A stretch of 64,000 nucleotides of DNA from Cladorhizidae sp. MBARI D1340-BT2 (taxonomy: Eukaryota > Porifera > Demospongiae > Poecilosclerida > Cladorhizidae), in the NCBI GenBank assembly GCA_028752905.1, contig JAQNBH010000004.1:29967751-30031750 (forward strand), written 5' to 3'. The notes under the pieces are model-generated. The model saw nothing but the letters and a program-made list of their open reading frames with translations. It was not told where the DNA came from and did no database searches. Shown here piece by piece: positions 44,416-57,086 of this stretch. Every line of letters starts with the position of its first letter. Within the stretch, counting starts at the first letter, position 1. Made by a program: the position numbers and the translations under genes.

Positions 44416-45890
44416 CTTATGGCTATGATCTTTGGCTCCTTTGAGCCAGATGACCAGGTATTTGTGCTCCTCCCTGATGATCAAAGGAGACTGCAGACCT
44501 GTTGGCAAGGGCCCTTCCAAGTAGCCTAAAAGATATCGCCAACTACCTACCTCCTCACATCCCACACTGACAGGGTATTCCATATCAATAATTATGTTGA
44601 AGCAATAGTACCCACCCCACCCAGATTGTCTAGCAATTGAGACTGAAGACAATGACCACTCCCCTGTAGATTCCCATGCTGAAGCAGATAGCGACATCCA
44701 AACCTAGATCGAACCACCCTCCACCCAAGAAGACATGCACAAACCCTATCTCTCCCCAGATCAGACTGCCCAACTACAGGACCCACTCAACACCTTTATA
44801 GATAATGACCAACCAAGAAACACCACACTCACCAAAGATCACCATTCCTACTGCAGAAGCTACCCCTATCTACCTTCCACCCTACAGACTTCTAGCAGCT
44901 AAACAGACGGAGAATAGTTGAGACAGAAGTTGAACCCTCTTCCCCAACCGACCTGATAGAACCCTCCACTAGCCTGTGGGCCTTTACCGTACACTCCTTG
45001 TCTCCCAGAAAGACAAACCTCATAGACTCTGTATTGATTATAGAAGATTGAATTTCCTCACCACTCCAGACCCCTTCGCTGTGCACCTGGTTGATGACCT
45101 AATTAGATTGGCCAAATATATCACCATCTTCGACCTCACGAAAGACAATTGGCAGATATGTGTAGCAGAAGCAGAACGAGAAAAGACAGCTATCGTCACA
45201 GGAGGCAAGTTCGAATTTTAGATTATGCCTTTTGACTTGGTAGGTGCACCCTCAGTATTTCAGTGCCTTATGAATACAACTCTGGCAAAGTTTTTCTTCC
45301 ATCTCAGCTGCCTACATGGTTGATGTCATCAAAAAGGAAAAAGACATAAACGTTTTCCTCGGGCTGGCCGGCTATCGCTTCATTCTCCCTATACCCCTCA
45401 CACAGACTTCACCAAAATAGGACGCCACCTGACAGCCTCTACTGCACAGACTCTCACCAGAAAGCAGTTACATACTCATGAACCCCATCCCAGACCACCA
45501 CTTCACTCTCCAGACAGATGCCTCTAAGATAACATAGGGGCTGCCTTAAGTCAGATCAGGTCAACGAAGATAAAGAACAACGACCTGTCACATACTATTC
45601 AAGAAAACTATTTCCACGAGAGACAAGATATGCCACTGTTAATCTAGAATGCCTTACCATGGTGAAAGCCATCAAGCATTTTCATGTCTATCTCACAGGA
45701 GTTCACTTCTCCATCGAGACCAATCACAGGTACCTGAACACCATGAAGGACACAAGTAACTGACTGACTCAATGGTCTTTCTCCAGCCATCACTTCACTA
45801 TCACACACCACCTTGGCAAAGATAACGGCAATGCTGATGAACTCTTGCAGCAAGTCTGGACAGACCTCACACCTTCCGACCATCAGTAGG
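44416..45890 (+). pseudogene. Degenerate Ty3/gypsy remnant 3 (GPY/F module, RT, RNase H)
   Basis: Plus-strand blocks in order are a GPY/F-type module (FEPDDQVFVLLPDDQRRLQTC, WQGPFQV; 44430-44640), then RT with VSQKDKPHRLCIDYRRLNFL and ITIFDLTKDNWQICVAE (44976-45221). After a stop comes MPFDLVGAPSVFQCLM (45225-45280), then RNase H with ETNHRYL, HHLGKDNGNADELL (to 45885). The GPY/F module, which belongs to the integrase C-terminus, precedes RT here too, so this was probably also a Gmr1-like element. Catalytic YxDD is not recognisable. Many stops and deletions; no LTRs found. Confidence 0.75.
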
Positions 45891-46224
45891 GAAAGGGAAT
45901 GTCAGGGACCATATCCATTGAATCACAAAACCACATGCTCATACAATCATTAGGCCATAGATAGTGTAACCATATTAGGCAATAAGAATTCTAGAATACA
46001 CTGTGCATGTATATCTGATTGGTCATGTTCATATAATTTCCATATTTATTCATTTATGTGCTGGAGCCAGCCAGCCCTATAAAGGCGACTGGCTCATAAT
46101 GGTAAGTTTTGTTAAGCCCATCTCTTCAATTATTGCATATGCTACCCGTCAATTGCTATATCCCTACTCTAGTGAGGACAGCCCTGCAGTATAAGGTCTC
46201 CATTCCTTACTTCACGAAGAATGC

Positions 46225-47230
46225 AAGTCCTTCCTTGGAGCAGTAGGTGACAACTGGGTAGTCAACCTGAAACTGAATAGCCCCACTATGGAAATCTGCG
46301 TTGACACTGGAACAGAACTGTTATACCAGAATGAACCTACCAAACATGCATCTCAGAAGAGATTGAAAGGACTAAATCAGAACAAACTCCAAGTATGCAG
46401 CCAGTTCTCTGGAATATCATGAGAGATGAGAAAAAAATGCAGCAGGATAACTATTTAGTCAAGGATCTCCACAAGCCCCAGCTGGGATGGCCTGACATTG
46501 AAGCACTCGGACTTCTAGCATGGTTGAGATGGGGTAAACAAAACACAAAAGTCTTCAGCATTGCCCGGAACTTTTTGAGGGCTTCAGAAAACTACAAGGT
46601 GAATACATGATCAAGCTTTGAAGAAGAAAAAACTTTTCTTAGCACCTTGGAGAGTAGCTATCCCTCTCATGCCAGCTGTCAAGACAGAGCTAGAGCAGAT
46701 GCAAAAGTTAGAGTGATCTCTCATGTGGAGGAGCCTACAGAATGATGTGCGGGCCAGGTAGTCGTGCCCAAATCCAAAGGAAAGGTGAGAATTTGTGTTA
46801 ATCTCACTAAGCTAAACACTAGTGTATGTCCAGAATATCATCCCATATGTTGAATGAAATCGTGCCACAGATTTCAGGTGCTCATATTTTCTAAATGGAC
46901 GCAATTCTGGATTTTGGCAGATCCCGTTAGCAAGAGAATCCTCTCTACTCACAAAATTCATTATGACATTTGGCTTTAATAGACAACCCTTTGGTATAAC
47001 CTCAGCCTCAGAAAACTTTTTTATTAGTGGATTAGAGGGTGTTGTGTGCCTTATCAATGATATTTTAGTCCATGAAAGGACTCAAGAAGAACACGAAGAA
47101 CGGCTCACTGCAGTTCTACAATGACTCGTCGAGTCCGGACTGACTCTCAACAAACAAAAACACAAGTTTTTCTGTTTGCAGGTCCAGTTTCTTGACATAA
47201 AGAACTACTCCTTCATACCAAGTACAGACT
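46225..47230 (+). pseudogene. Degenerate Ty3/gypsy remnant 4 (protease and RT)
   Basis: Protease-like DNWVVNLKLNSPTMEICVDTG near 46250-46315 has the D-T-G active site. RT-like blocks follow at 46645-47170: PWRVAIPLMPAVKTELEQMQ, then FLNGRNSGFWQIPLAKRI, and a frame with VCLINDILVHERTQEEHEERL at about 47045-47105. The blocks resemble the K02A2.6-type gypsy family known from many invertebrates. Multiple stops and frameshifts. Distinct from remnant 3. Confidence 0.7.
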
Positions 47231-47249
47231 GACTGGGGGAGGATATATT

Positions 47250-50200
47250 GGAGAAATCATTGATAGATTGTACATTCACCAATCAGCCATCCTCCTGAGC
47301 CAGATACCTTGCAAGAAGAGACCTCTCATAACTCCATTATGCCTTCCAATGAAGAACACACACCACGTTGTCCAAACATCTCCCCAAGGAATATTGTGAC
47401 ATGGTCTAAGAGTGGCAAGCTGCCTGAACCTATCAATAGGTTTGACCTATGATTCATGCATTATGTAATGTTTGGTGAACTATATAGGCATGCTCAGTAG
47501 GGACTGTAAAAAATTATTCATGTTGATCTGTAACTCAGTCTCCTATACCTAGTACCTGTTAGGTGGCCCTTAGGAGATGGCTCATTAACTTTCAAATTAC
47601 TACGAGCCATTCCAACTTTCTTGCTCGATAAGTCAATGAATCATTCATCTCAATATCGGTTGTAGCAAAAGTTTCGATAGACATGGTTTCCTTACCTGGG
47701 AGTTGTTTGAATTGTTTCATCATCATTGTAACGCAATGCTCATCACCCACCCTCATAAACCTAATAAGTCTCATGGTTCATATGGGAATTACACCAACAT
47801 TGTGTGCTGATATATAGAGTTAGGAGGGAGGTTCCTCATCTACCTAGAGTGCCAAAGTGTTGGTTTTTCTGGAACCACTATCCCCAATAAATAGACCCTC
47901 CTTGCACTGTAGTTTAACCATCTTCTTTATGCTGTTTTCATAGCTACTTATCTTCATTCTCCTCAATGTAAACTGGAATGAGCTAGAAGAGAGAAATTAT
48001 GTACATGAACTTCATTGTAGCCTAACTTTGATACTATCATAGAAATACTACAGCTCCATTTACCTACTGACATTTGTCGCATTATTTGTTTTACATCTGC
48101 AGTTAGAAGTCATATAGCAGCATAGTTGATGAACACATGACTATAATTGTCTCCAACTCAAAACATGGTATTATGTTTTCTTTTTCGTTATTGTAGGGGG
48201 GAGCTACTGCTTATCCTATACCCATATTTAGTATCATTTTCTGATTTAAAAAATGCCATTTTGTATTTCAGGTTTTATATAATCTGTTTCATTATGAACT
48301 TTTCCATTTCAAAATTATCTTCAAGAGTGAAGTCCAAAAACGATATTGTTCTCTTGAATGCTTGGCGAATTCATTCCTCTGCTCATCTGTTGCTAACAGG
48401 TCCACTTTTTGGCCTTCTAAACTCTTGGATACAGCAATATTACTTTTAAAGATCACCTCCTGCTAATATGCCAGCTCAATTATAAGGTCAGCAAACTCGT
48501 GAGCAATCAAGTGTCCTTGCTTGAGGAACTATATTCTGCATAATGATTGAAGTCATTTTCATCAGCTCCAAACAACCTTTCTGAAGAGAGTCATGAGTTC
48601 ATGCAAGTATGAGGTGAACATTGGCAGTGGTTGCCTATTTTCCTCAGCTTTAGATGAGAAGCTCGTCAGCTGACTCAGTATGGTGACATAATCATCTATC
48701 TGGATTCATACACTGTGTTAGCTAACCATAAACTGTGCATACTTCATGATTAATTTCATGATAGATTAACTTACCATAACAACCATGAATAGATGGTGAC
48801 ATGAGGGATCTTTCTTCCTAGAGTTAGGGTAGGGTTAGGACTAGGCATTCAGGTATAATCCTTCTCTCACTGGCATATTTCTGCCTCAATGGATCCAACT
48901 ACAGACTTCTATATAAAATCTGTATTTTTAGGAAGTGAGATCTCAAGTCTTATAACTTTATTACAGGAATGCTTGTAATTAACAAAACTCAGATACAGGC
49001 TGATTTCTAGTTATCTTGATGAATGAGCAGTTCCAAAAGAAAAATAGGAATCAAAACATGGAAGGACTAATTCCTTGTTCTTCATAGTTATCATAAAAGT
49101 ATTGCCCTGAAATTTGCATACAACTAGCTCTATGGCAGTAGTTAGATAATTAAAAAAAATCTTGCAAAATAATCCAGCCATTTTTTTAATGTTTTTTCCC
49201 CTTCTTTCTTTCTTATGGTGATTGTTTCAAGAGATGGATATGATTACACTGGTAGGAGGATTATTATGTTTTCCAGAAATAAGTCTACCCTGCTAAGTTG
49301 CTAAAAACAAAAAAACAGTGAATTAGAATGCTGGTTCCCATCATAACATTAATAAATTGTGCTGTTAAAAGTTGCAGGTCAGAGGAATAGGTCGGGGCAG
49401 TCAGATTTTGGCCAGACAAAGGTTTTGCAAATGTGAGTTAAAAATCCAAAAGAAACTGCCACTAAGCATTCTCAGTTAGTGCTACTCTATTTGGTCTCTG
49501 CAGCTAGTTGCAAGATGAGGGCTGCAAAGAAGCTACCTGAGAGTCTTGCAATCTTATTCGTCCTCCACCATCTTTAAAAAATTAGAATTAAATAGACTCA
49601 TCAGTACACCTGCTTTGAGCAGTGGCTAGGGCTACCCACCATCAACAAAATTTAATGATACTTACTTTTGAATTTTTATTTCAGTTTTGAAACGCAAAAG
49701 GATGAAGAGAGTCGAGGATAATAAATCATTAATCACACCCTATTCCTGGCCATATCCAGGATGCACACAATATCTGGACTGACCATATCATGCACTATGG
49801 AAAGAGCAGCTCCTAATGGAAGCATGAAGTAATACGTCACTGGCTTGTCTAAGGTTGGCCAGCACATGGATCTTGTCTACTTCATGTAATGGGGCTCAAG
49901 AGCTTGTTGAAGTGCAGACATACCTCAACAGGTGAGAAGCAGCTCTATAGCATCCTTGATCTCATATCTCCATGACTATCACTTCAATTAACATAAAAAG
50001 TCTATACAAGATTTTGGCAATTTTTATGAGTTTTCCAGCCCTTCAATAATGCAGGAGTTGTGCTTGTGGAATCCATCTTAATATAAATGTCCCCCGATGC
50101 TGATAATTATACAATAGATGGGCTTGGCTAAATATGTATGACTCACGAAGAAAGCTGTTTTGACTCATACTCGCAGATTGTCTCTCGGTAGCTGTGCAGC

Positions 50201-51080
50201 TCTCCACCAAGTCGTGTGCAACACGAGGTCTTACAACTAGTGGTCCCTCGAGTGCTGTTTTCAGAGTGACTGGAAGGTAGATTAGATTAGTCTGTCTTTG
50301 GGAAGACATCATTAGTGACAGACAAACATTTAGTTTCAAACTTGAAGGCACAACAAGTAGTAAACAAGAGAGACACTAGATAGAGTTTGAGATGGAGAGA
50401 GAGAGTTGACAAAGATTGAGGTAGCATCTACTTGTTAGTAGTTCACTTACGATTAAGGGCTGCAACTACTGCATGTTAGCTCTCTTACTTTCCTGCATAT
50501 TTGGATGCCCACAGAAAAAAGAAACTATTAGTGAAGTGTTTGTGGGCAGTAGTGAGTTTGTATCCTTAGTGCAGTTGGTCGATTTGAGGTCCAGACATAT
50601 TATTGTATGTATTTGATAACCAAAGTCTGGCCTCCATATGTCGTTATTTTTTATACTGCACAGAGGTGTGATGGTCCCAAGGGCCTCAGCATTTTTAAGA
50701 CTAAATTATAAAGAACTCATGTCTACATCAAATGATTTAATCTTGCTGCCAAGATGAGTTTAGAAAGGTTATTGTAATGTTATTATGTCAACTGAGAGTT
50801 CATCGAGAGTTTACTCGAGATTTTTTAGAAGGTGGGCTAGGAACCTAAATCTGCTTGTTGCTGCACTGCTGTTAAATGTAGATGCTCGAGTCCAAGTCAG
50901 TTGCTGAAAATAGATAGGAACTACCAGGTGGATTATGGCATTAGATGATTTAATCTTGATATTATTGCTGAGCCTGTTAAGGCCACCACATATACTACAC
51001 AGTGTGAGACTATGTAACAGTAACTAACACTAATAACGATCTATGATAAAAATCTACAGTTTAATAATAATATCCAATAG
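47250..51080. other. Unassigned interval
   Basis: No recognised family. Two minus-strand frames (47774-47592 and 50351-50043) are open for 60-102 codons but show no domain; they could be host exons or chance. A stretch at 50767-50815 is repeated in inverted orientation at about 63783-63832. Confidence 0.5.
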
Positions 51081-51089
51081 TTATGCGTG

Positions 51090-51650
51090 TCCTGTTGCTC
51101 AAGAAGGGGGCGGGGCAGGGGACCAAAGTTTCAGCTGGCCATACAACAGTTCCTTTCTCCTCTGCCACCACTTCCCTACCCAATACATAACACACTCGCC
51201 CACCTCCTCCATCACTGCATCACTTACTACTCTCTCACAGATTACCACAACAGCAATGCCACATTTCCATCCTTACCCACTCTTCTATATTCATCCAGCC
51301 ACTGTCCAGCCGCTACAATTCTGCACACCTCATCCACCAGTACCAGCCGACCCCTCTTGAAATCCTCAGACATCCCCAAGAAATGTTCCATCTTCCCCTG
51401 CCCCACCATCACATGTGTTAGACCTCTCATCCCACATCGCTTCTTATCGTCTAACAACCCAGCTGACGCACTCCCAAGTCTAAATTGCAACCTCGCACCT
51501 TCCTTTCCATGCATGGACTTGATATATCCTTCCATTACTGCACCATTCTTTGCCAATTTATAAAACTTCAGTGTATTCTTCCCGTTTACTTCCTCCTTCC
51601 AATCCTTCTCATTTCACATCTCATGTATCATGTCACAGAAAATCATCACT
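51090..51650 (-). pseudogene. C-terminal remnant of a non-LTR retrotransposon
   Basis: The minus strand from about 51640 reads TLKFYKLAKNGAVMEGYIKS, ARLQFRLGSASAGLLDDKKR, and EDFKRGRLVLVDEVCRIVAAG, then after a stop at 51242 EEVGECVMYWVGKWWQRRKE to about 51100. The pattern of a basic R-L-x-F-R-L-G segment, an expected Cys-rich knuckle (here frameshifted near 51430) and a W-rich end resembles the C-terminus of invertebrate LINE proteins. 5' truncated and interrupted. Confidence 0.5.
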
Positions 51651-52151
51651 AATCTATGGAAAATGATACTAAGGCATAGATCAGTAGATATTAGAAGTTC
51701 AAATGCCACCGCCTGCTCCAACACAGGCACTGTGAAAGCAGGCAGTGCTGATGCAGACAAGTGTGAATTTCTCCAATCTCATCATTGCTGATATTGGTCA
51801 CTCTGGAGTGAGCATGCTATATGCTTGACAATGTACAGCGATCCTGACACAGGCAATCCATTGGCATCTTCTGCATTTACCATTTTGACAATTTAAAGCA
51901 TAAAGAAGCATTGAAAAATGCTCTGACCATTATTTGGACTCTTAACTTGGTGTTTCAGTAACTTGTAAGCACAAACGCTGCCTACAATGTGGACTGCCTG
52001 GTGATAATTGTAAGAGCAAACAATTCCGCCAGACTCCAGTCACATGGACGTCAATGTTTAAAAAAGGAGGAGGGGGTGGAAATCAAGATGTTCAAATTTT
52101 TACCACCTATATTATATATATATAGAGGCATGTCTTACACAATCAAAGTTC

Positions 52152-52425
52152 TGAGCCATGCCAGCATACATATCCTAGTAGCTACCATAGAGATCAAGCC
52201 TCTAAGCCATGCCATCAGCATACATATCCTAGTACCATAGAGATCAAGCCTCTGAGCCATGTCACCAGCATACATATCCTAGTACCATAGAGATCAAGTC
52301 TCTGAGCCATGCTACCAGCATACATATCCTAGTACCATACAAATCGAGGCTCTGAGACATGCCACCAGCATACAAATCCTTATACCATAGAGATCAAGAC
52401 TCTGAGCAATGCTATCATAGACATC
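52152..52425. repeat. Minisatellite, about 51-bp unit, about 5 copies
   Basis: Units of the form GAGCCATGCCAxCAGCATAC...ATCAAGCCTCT, diverging toward the right end. Confidence 0.9.
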
Positions 52426-53494
52426 CTCAGGCTGGACACAGGCGAGTCCATATTCATGCAGATATAGCTTTTGCTCGCTCTTCCTACTTAGGTTTGAACC
52501 AGTACATCATCATCTGTTTAGAAAGTTCGGGATTGCCATCCTACCTTTGACGGAGAGAGTCAAGACTGTCAGGTTCTGTGAATTGAATGGCATGTTGCTG
52601 CAAAAGAAGAATATGCTTTGCAAGGAATCAGTGCATCTTCATTTTCTTCATTCATGTATATTAATTAGCTTGCCATCCACGAGTTTCTTCATTGTCATTC
52701 TTTATACACGGTTGTTCATCAATTTGAACAAGTCTGATTGAACTTGGTCTAGGCTAGTTTGCAGAGCTCTGTCTTCATTCAAATAAAGTGCACCATCCAA
52801 GGACTTTGGTCAAACCATAGAATGCAGGCAATCTTCTCAACATGCATAGCTTGTTGTATACAGAGCTGCAGCAGTGCCAAATGTAGCTACAAGTTCTTGT
52901 TAAGTTGTTATACCTCCAGCTCTGTGGAGGTGCTCTGGAAACCCTTCACTCTCAAACTGGAAGTGCACTAGATAGTCATCGTACAGGTCATGTGCATACT
53001 CAAAGTACACCTAGGGCATGCACTCTCTCTTTGCATTGGAAAATAGTGCACTGATCCTTTAGAGAGTTTCCTTCAGCTTCCTGCCTCTTCCATGGCAAAC
53101 CCACCTATGGAGGGTAAGTGTCCCCCACAGTATCCAATATCGTGTGATATCTAACTAGAGCATGAGGATGTAGTTGGCCATCCATCACAGACCCTCTCTC
53201 ATCTATCTCTGCAGGACACTTAAATTTGTATGTGTTGATGGTTGCAGGGAACTCATCTGTAGAAGTATGATTTGCTTGCTATGGAAGAATGACAGTTTCC
53301 ATCAAAGAACTGCAGATCCTTGGAAAGTTGGTTCTTATTGGGTAACAAGCCCATAATTGATGAGAGAAGACCTCTGTATCCAAGAGATGGATGTCTGTTG
53401 GGACAATCTGCATTCCGAGGGACGAGTTTTGCCCTTTGAGGATCTTGCATGAGATGTATAGCTTCTAAGATATTTTACTAATAGACTTCCTCCT
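52426..53494. other. Unassigned interval
   Basis: No gene family recognised; reading frames up to 70 codons only. Confidence 0.5.
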
Positions 53495-53905
53495 TTGAGA
53501 GCTCCTGGTATGAGTCATGGAGGCTCTAAGCGATTTCTCATGGTTTGGGTTGGCTTACTCCTTTGACAAGCTCCTTATATGTCATGGAGGCTCTAAGAGA
53601 TTCCTCATCATTTGGGTGGTCCTTTCAAGGAGCTCCTGGTATATATTATGGCGGCTCTAAGGGGTTCCTCATGATTTGGGTGGTCCTCCTTGAAGGAGCT
53701 CCTGGTATATAATTATGGAGGCTCTAAGTGATTCTCATGATTTGGGTGGTCCTTCTTCAAGGAGATCCTGGTATATATTATGGCGTCCTCTAAGTAATTC
53801 CTCATGATTTGGGTTGTCTTCCTACAAGGAGCTCCTGGTATATAATATGGCATCTCTAAGAGATTCCTCATGATTTGTGTGGACCTCCTTTAAAGAGCTG
53901 GCACA
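53495..53905. repeat. Minisatellite, about 67-bp unit, about 6 copies
   Basis: Units of the form GGAGCTCCTGGTATATAxTATGG...GGCTCTAAG...TCATGATTTGGGTGGTCCT. Copies vary by small indels. Confidence 0.9.
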
Positions 53906-54419
53906 GGGGTTAGTGGAATAGAAGGGGGTGGCTTCCATCCCAGCATTGAAAGCCTCTGACCATGCTGGACCTTGCTTCTGTATGAATAGCAGTTCTCAGA
54001 AAGCACCAATCATTAACAGAGATACAGCAATGTAAATTACACATCATTACCTATGCCCTAGAAACTTTTATCTCTTGAAAAGGAGTGTATCCTTCTGTGT
54101 CCATGAGTTTAGAATATATGTCTCAAACAACTCCCCAAAAACTATTATGGAGAGAGCAGCTACTGGTCTTGATGACTCTTTTCCAAGTTGGATTTCACTA
54201 GGAGCTGGTGCAACCTTCTTTTGATGCAGTTTCATAATTCATTTCCCCCTTACTGCACACACAACACACGAAACATTGCTCTATCGGCTACTTCAAACGG
54301 GCCCCCTACTCCATGGATGTAGCCCCAACATAAAGGCACAACACAATATACCACACCAGTGGGGGATCTAGGATTGGTGAAGGGGGTTGCAAATGTGGTG
54401 TGTGCTCACTCAGTTTGGT

Positions 54420-55010
54420 AGGAGCATCTGTACTAAGTTCCTTCCATTTACGAACCCACATTCAGTACTCTACCGAAAACATAGCGGCATGAGGTAAGTC
54501 ATCTTTTGTAGAAGTCAACTGCAGCTGCAAGCTGGTCTGGTATTTCATTGTCAGACTCCTCAACTTGCTTTGGCAACAGTTTAAGCAAACCTATAACCAG
54601 AGCTGGGTTGTCTACTAATCCAGCCTTTAGCTCATTGATGATGTGAGATAGAAACTCATTGTAGAAGTTATTCTAAAATACTCTTCAGTACTTGTGGTTT
54701 CTACGTTACTGATTTGTGTTTGGCGGCTAGTAATTCTTGGCTTTTCCAAAACAAAACTATCTCCATGGATAGCCTCTCCAAGCTTTGAGGTTTCTTCATA
54801 TATTATTTTAAACTCTTTTTCTGAACCTTCCCTCATTTTAGTAAGTGTTGCGACAACCTTTTTGCATTCTGTGTATGCACAAAGAACGTCCACAGCTTGC
54901 ATTTGAAGCTTCAATGTAAGTGGTCGAAGAGATGACACTTTTCTTGCATGTAAAGTGTTAATGTGTGCAATACCAGAAGCAATGTCTGGATGAGCACAGA
55001 AATAGTGTCC
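54420..55010 (-). pseudogene. hAT-type transposase, C-terminal remnant
   Basis: The minus strand has SSLRPLTLKLQMQAVDVLCA, then REGSEKEFKIIYEETSKLGEA, PRITSRQTQISNVETTSTEEY (54938-54690), FLSHIINELKAG, and a tail with DDLPHAAMFSVEY and MWVRKWKELS in another frame (54510-54420). This order matches hAT-family proteins of the 52 kDa repressor / ZMYM-like type, ahead of the dimerisation domain. Frameshifts and stops are present; inactive. Confidence 0.65.
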
Positions 55011-55189
55011 ACACAGACTATTGAGACAGAGGTTGAAAATTTATTTTGTTCACTAAAGGCCACCCTGGATCCCCCACTGCACACCCTAGCAGAGCCTAGC
55101 ACTAGCCCAATTGCTTAATTAATTAGTAAGCGGGCTTATAACTGAGACTGTTGCAACTGAGAGAGAGAGAGTTTAAGCACCCATTGGAG

Positions 55190-55290
55190 GCCTTCTGGGT
55201 GCCTGTGGCCTAGCGGTTGAGACACCTGCCCAGAAAGAGGTCGAGACACCTGCCCTAAAAGAATAAGGGCTCAAGTTCAACTACCGATGC
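55190..55290 (+). repeat. Possible tRNA-derived SINE head
   Basis: TGGCCTAGCGGTTGAGA (about 55205-55221) matches an RNA polymerase III A-box, and CAAGTTCAACTACC (about 55272) is a weak B-box. Between them GTCGAGACACCTGCCC repeats an earlier GACACCTGCCC. A run of 12 C follows. The cloverleaf does not close as a functional tRNA. Confidence 0.35.
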
Positions 55291-55898
55291 CCCCCCCCCC
55301 CAATTCCAGTTGTCTTCAGTTCTCAGCTAACAATAATTAATGATTAATTTGTGAGGGGCTTATGAAACCACACCCAAGCAGGATATCATTCTGTGCTCTA
55401 CACACATGCACACGAAAGCCTGATGGACAATTAATGAGGGTCACCCCATGACCGCACTTGATCCACACACACTCGGCTAGAAGCACAACACACATGCCTG
55501 GTTCACTCCCATGCGAGTGGGGTGGTACCCCTCTGACTGCCATAGCAGTCCACCCACACAAAAAACATAGTTCTATTGGACGACGGACGGGGGTTCCAAC
55601 CCTGAACCGGTGACAAGGAAGGCCTCTCCCACACGAATGGCCACTCCCATCGCTCCATATCCACACAATCACTTTTGCTCGCCAGAAGGAAGATAATCTT
55701 CCTCATGGCCTCTAGCACCCCTCCGAACTATGAGTTACCACAAGCACATAGCAACACCAATAACTACACAGGCAGCTTCTCCCTCCCAGAAGGGTACTCA
55801 ACCACTACCATTAATAGACCAAATGCTACTGATAGCTTCCTCCAGCATACTTACTCAGAGCTGGCATCACAATCCACATGCCCATACTGGAAGATTGG

Positions 55899-56120
55899 TC
55901 TCCGGACCAAACCGAGAAAATGGCTCTGCTGAGCCTAGAAACCCTCTGGCTTCAGATCCCAGCCCCCAGGCCAACCATAACAATGATTGGTCCGTGACCA
56001 AATCCCAGACAATGGCTCTGCTGAGAGAAGTACCCTTCTGACTTCAGGCACAAGCCTCCAGCCCAACCTTAACAATGATCTGGCTTTGGGCACGGGCCCC
56101 CAGCCCAATCCTAATAATGC
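55899..56120. repeat. Tandem repeat, about 91-bp unit, 2.4 copies
   Basis: GGTCTCCGGACCAAA...AATGGCTCTGCTGAG...CCAACCATAACAATGATT at 55899-55989, again at 55990-56080, then a partial unit. Confidence 0.85.
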
Positions 56121-57086
56121 AAAAGCATCTCATTTGTCCAATTTCCATGTATATCATCATCAAAGAATATCGGTGTCAAAGCTTAGAATATAATTTTGAA
56201 ATTCTTTTCTTTCAACAACCAAAGTGTTTGGCTAAATAGTTTGGTATTTGAATTTTCCTGATGCCCCCAACCCAGCTATATATATATCACTCATCACCTA
56301 GGAGAAACGACATGCCCATCCTAAGTACATCACTGCCATTGTGAAACACTATGCTTGCATGATGTAGAGTATCATGTTATCGCTTGGTGTACATACATTT
56401 CAATAAGTGTGTATATAATTATGTGTGTTAATCGAATCGAAATATTTTTCTGGTATTCATGTTTTCCTCTATTACATCATTAATATCACCGCAAAAAAAC
56501 TCGTGACATCTTAATGGAATTTAGCAGCCATCATAATTATCAACCAAAAAATTATTTGGTCCTCCCAGTCCAGTTATGTCACAGTTCCCCCTTCAGGGTA
56601 TATGCTGACTCTTCACAAATCAAGTCATAATTTATTTCTCTTTACAAGATCGGGCATAAAGACTCTAGCTATATATACAATTTGCTAACTAATCTTGAGG
56701 TCATGGAGCGTATGTGTGACCCTCACTGGTTGTCACTATCCTCATGCAAACATCAATCCCTGGTTGCTCTGTGCAAGGGAGCATTTGTCTCAAGCTCCAG
56801 AAAAATAATGTTGGCTTATAATATTAGTGCATAAATAATATGAAAGTCTTTATGATATTTCACTGCCATCATAGTAACAGCCCTCTCATCCCAAAGTGAA
56901 ATTGTGTATGGCTACAGAATATTGGCAATTATGATTCTCCGTTTAAGTATGTATTACTTAAGCTTCATGAGAAAGTGGAGAAAATTAGCATATACAACAT
57001 AGAGAGAGCACACATATATGGTACACAAGAAGTGGGAAACAGGGATTCATGATTGCATTGGAAGTGATGATCGGGGAAAAAGGGTT
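56121..57086. other. Unassigned interval
   Basis: A/T-rich; no gene recognised. It lies just downstream of the minus-strand death-domain gene and probably contains its 3' untranslated region and polyadenylation signal. Confidence 0.5.

Noticed and set aside
52152..53905. CRISPR-like regular repeats
   Set aside because: Units are contiguous without unique spacers and the sequence is eukaryotic; these are minisatellites.
55190..55290. Functional tRNA gene
   Set aside because: A-box is good but the B-box is poor, an internal duplication disrupts the arms and the acceptor stem does not close.
55337..56193. Short frames of 60-110 codons on both strands
   Set aside because: No domain or codon signal; they overlap a tandem repeat and differ between frames, so they look like chance openings.
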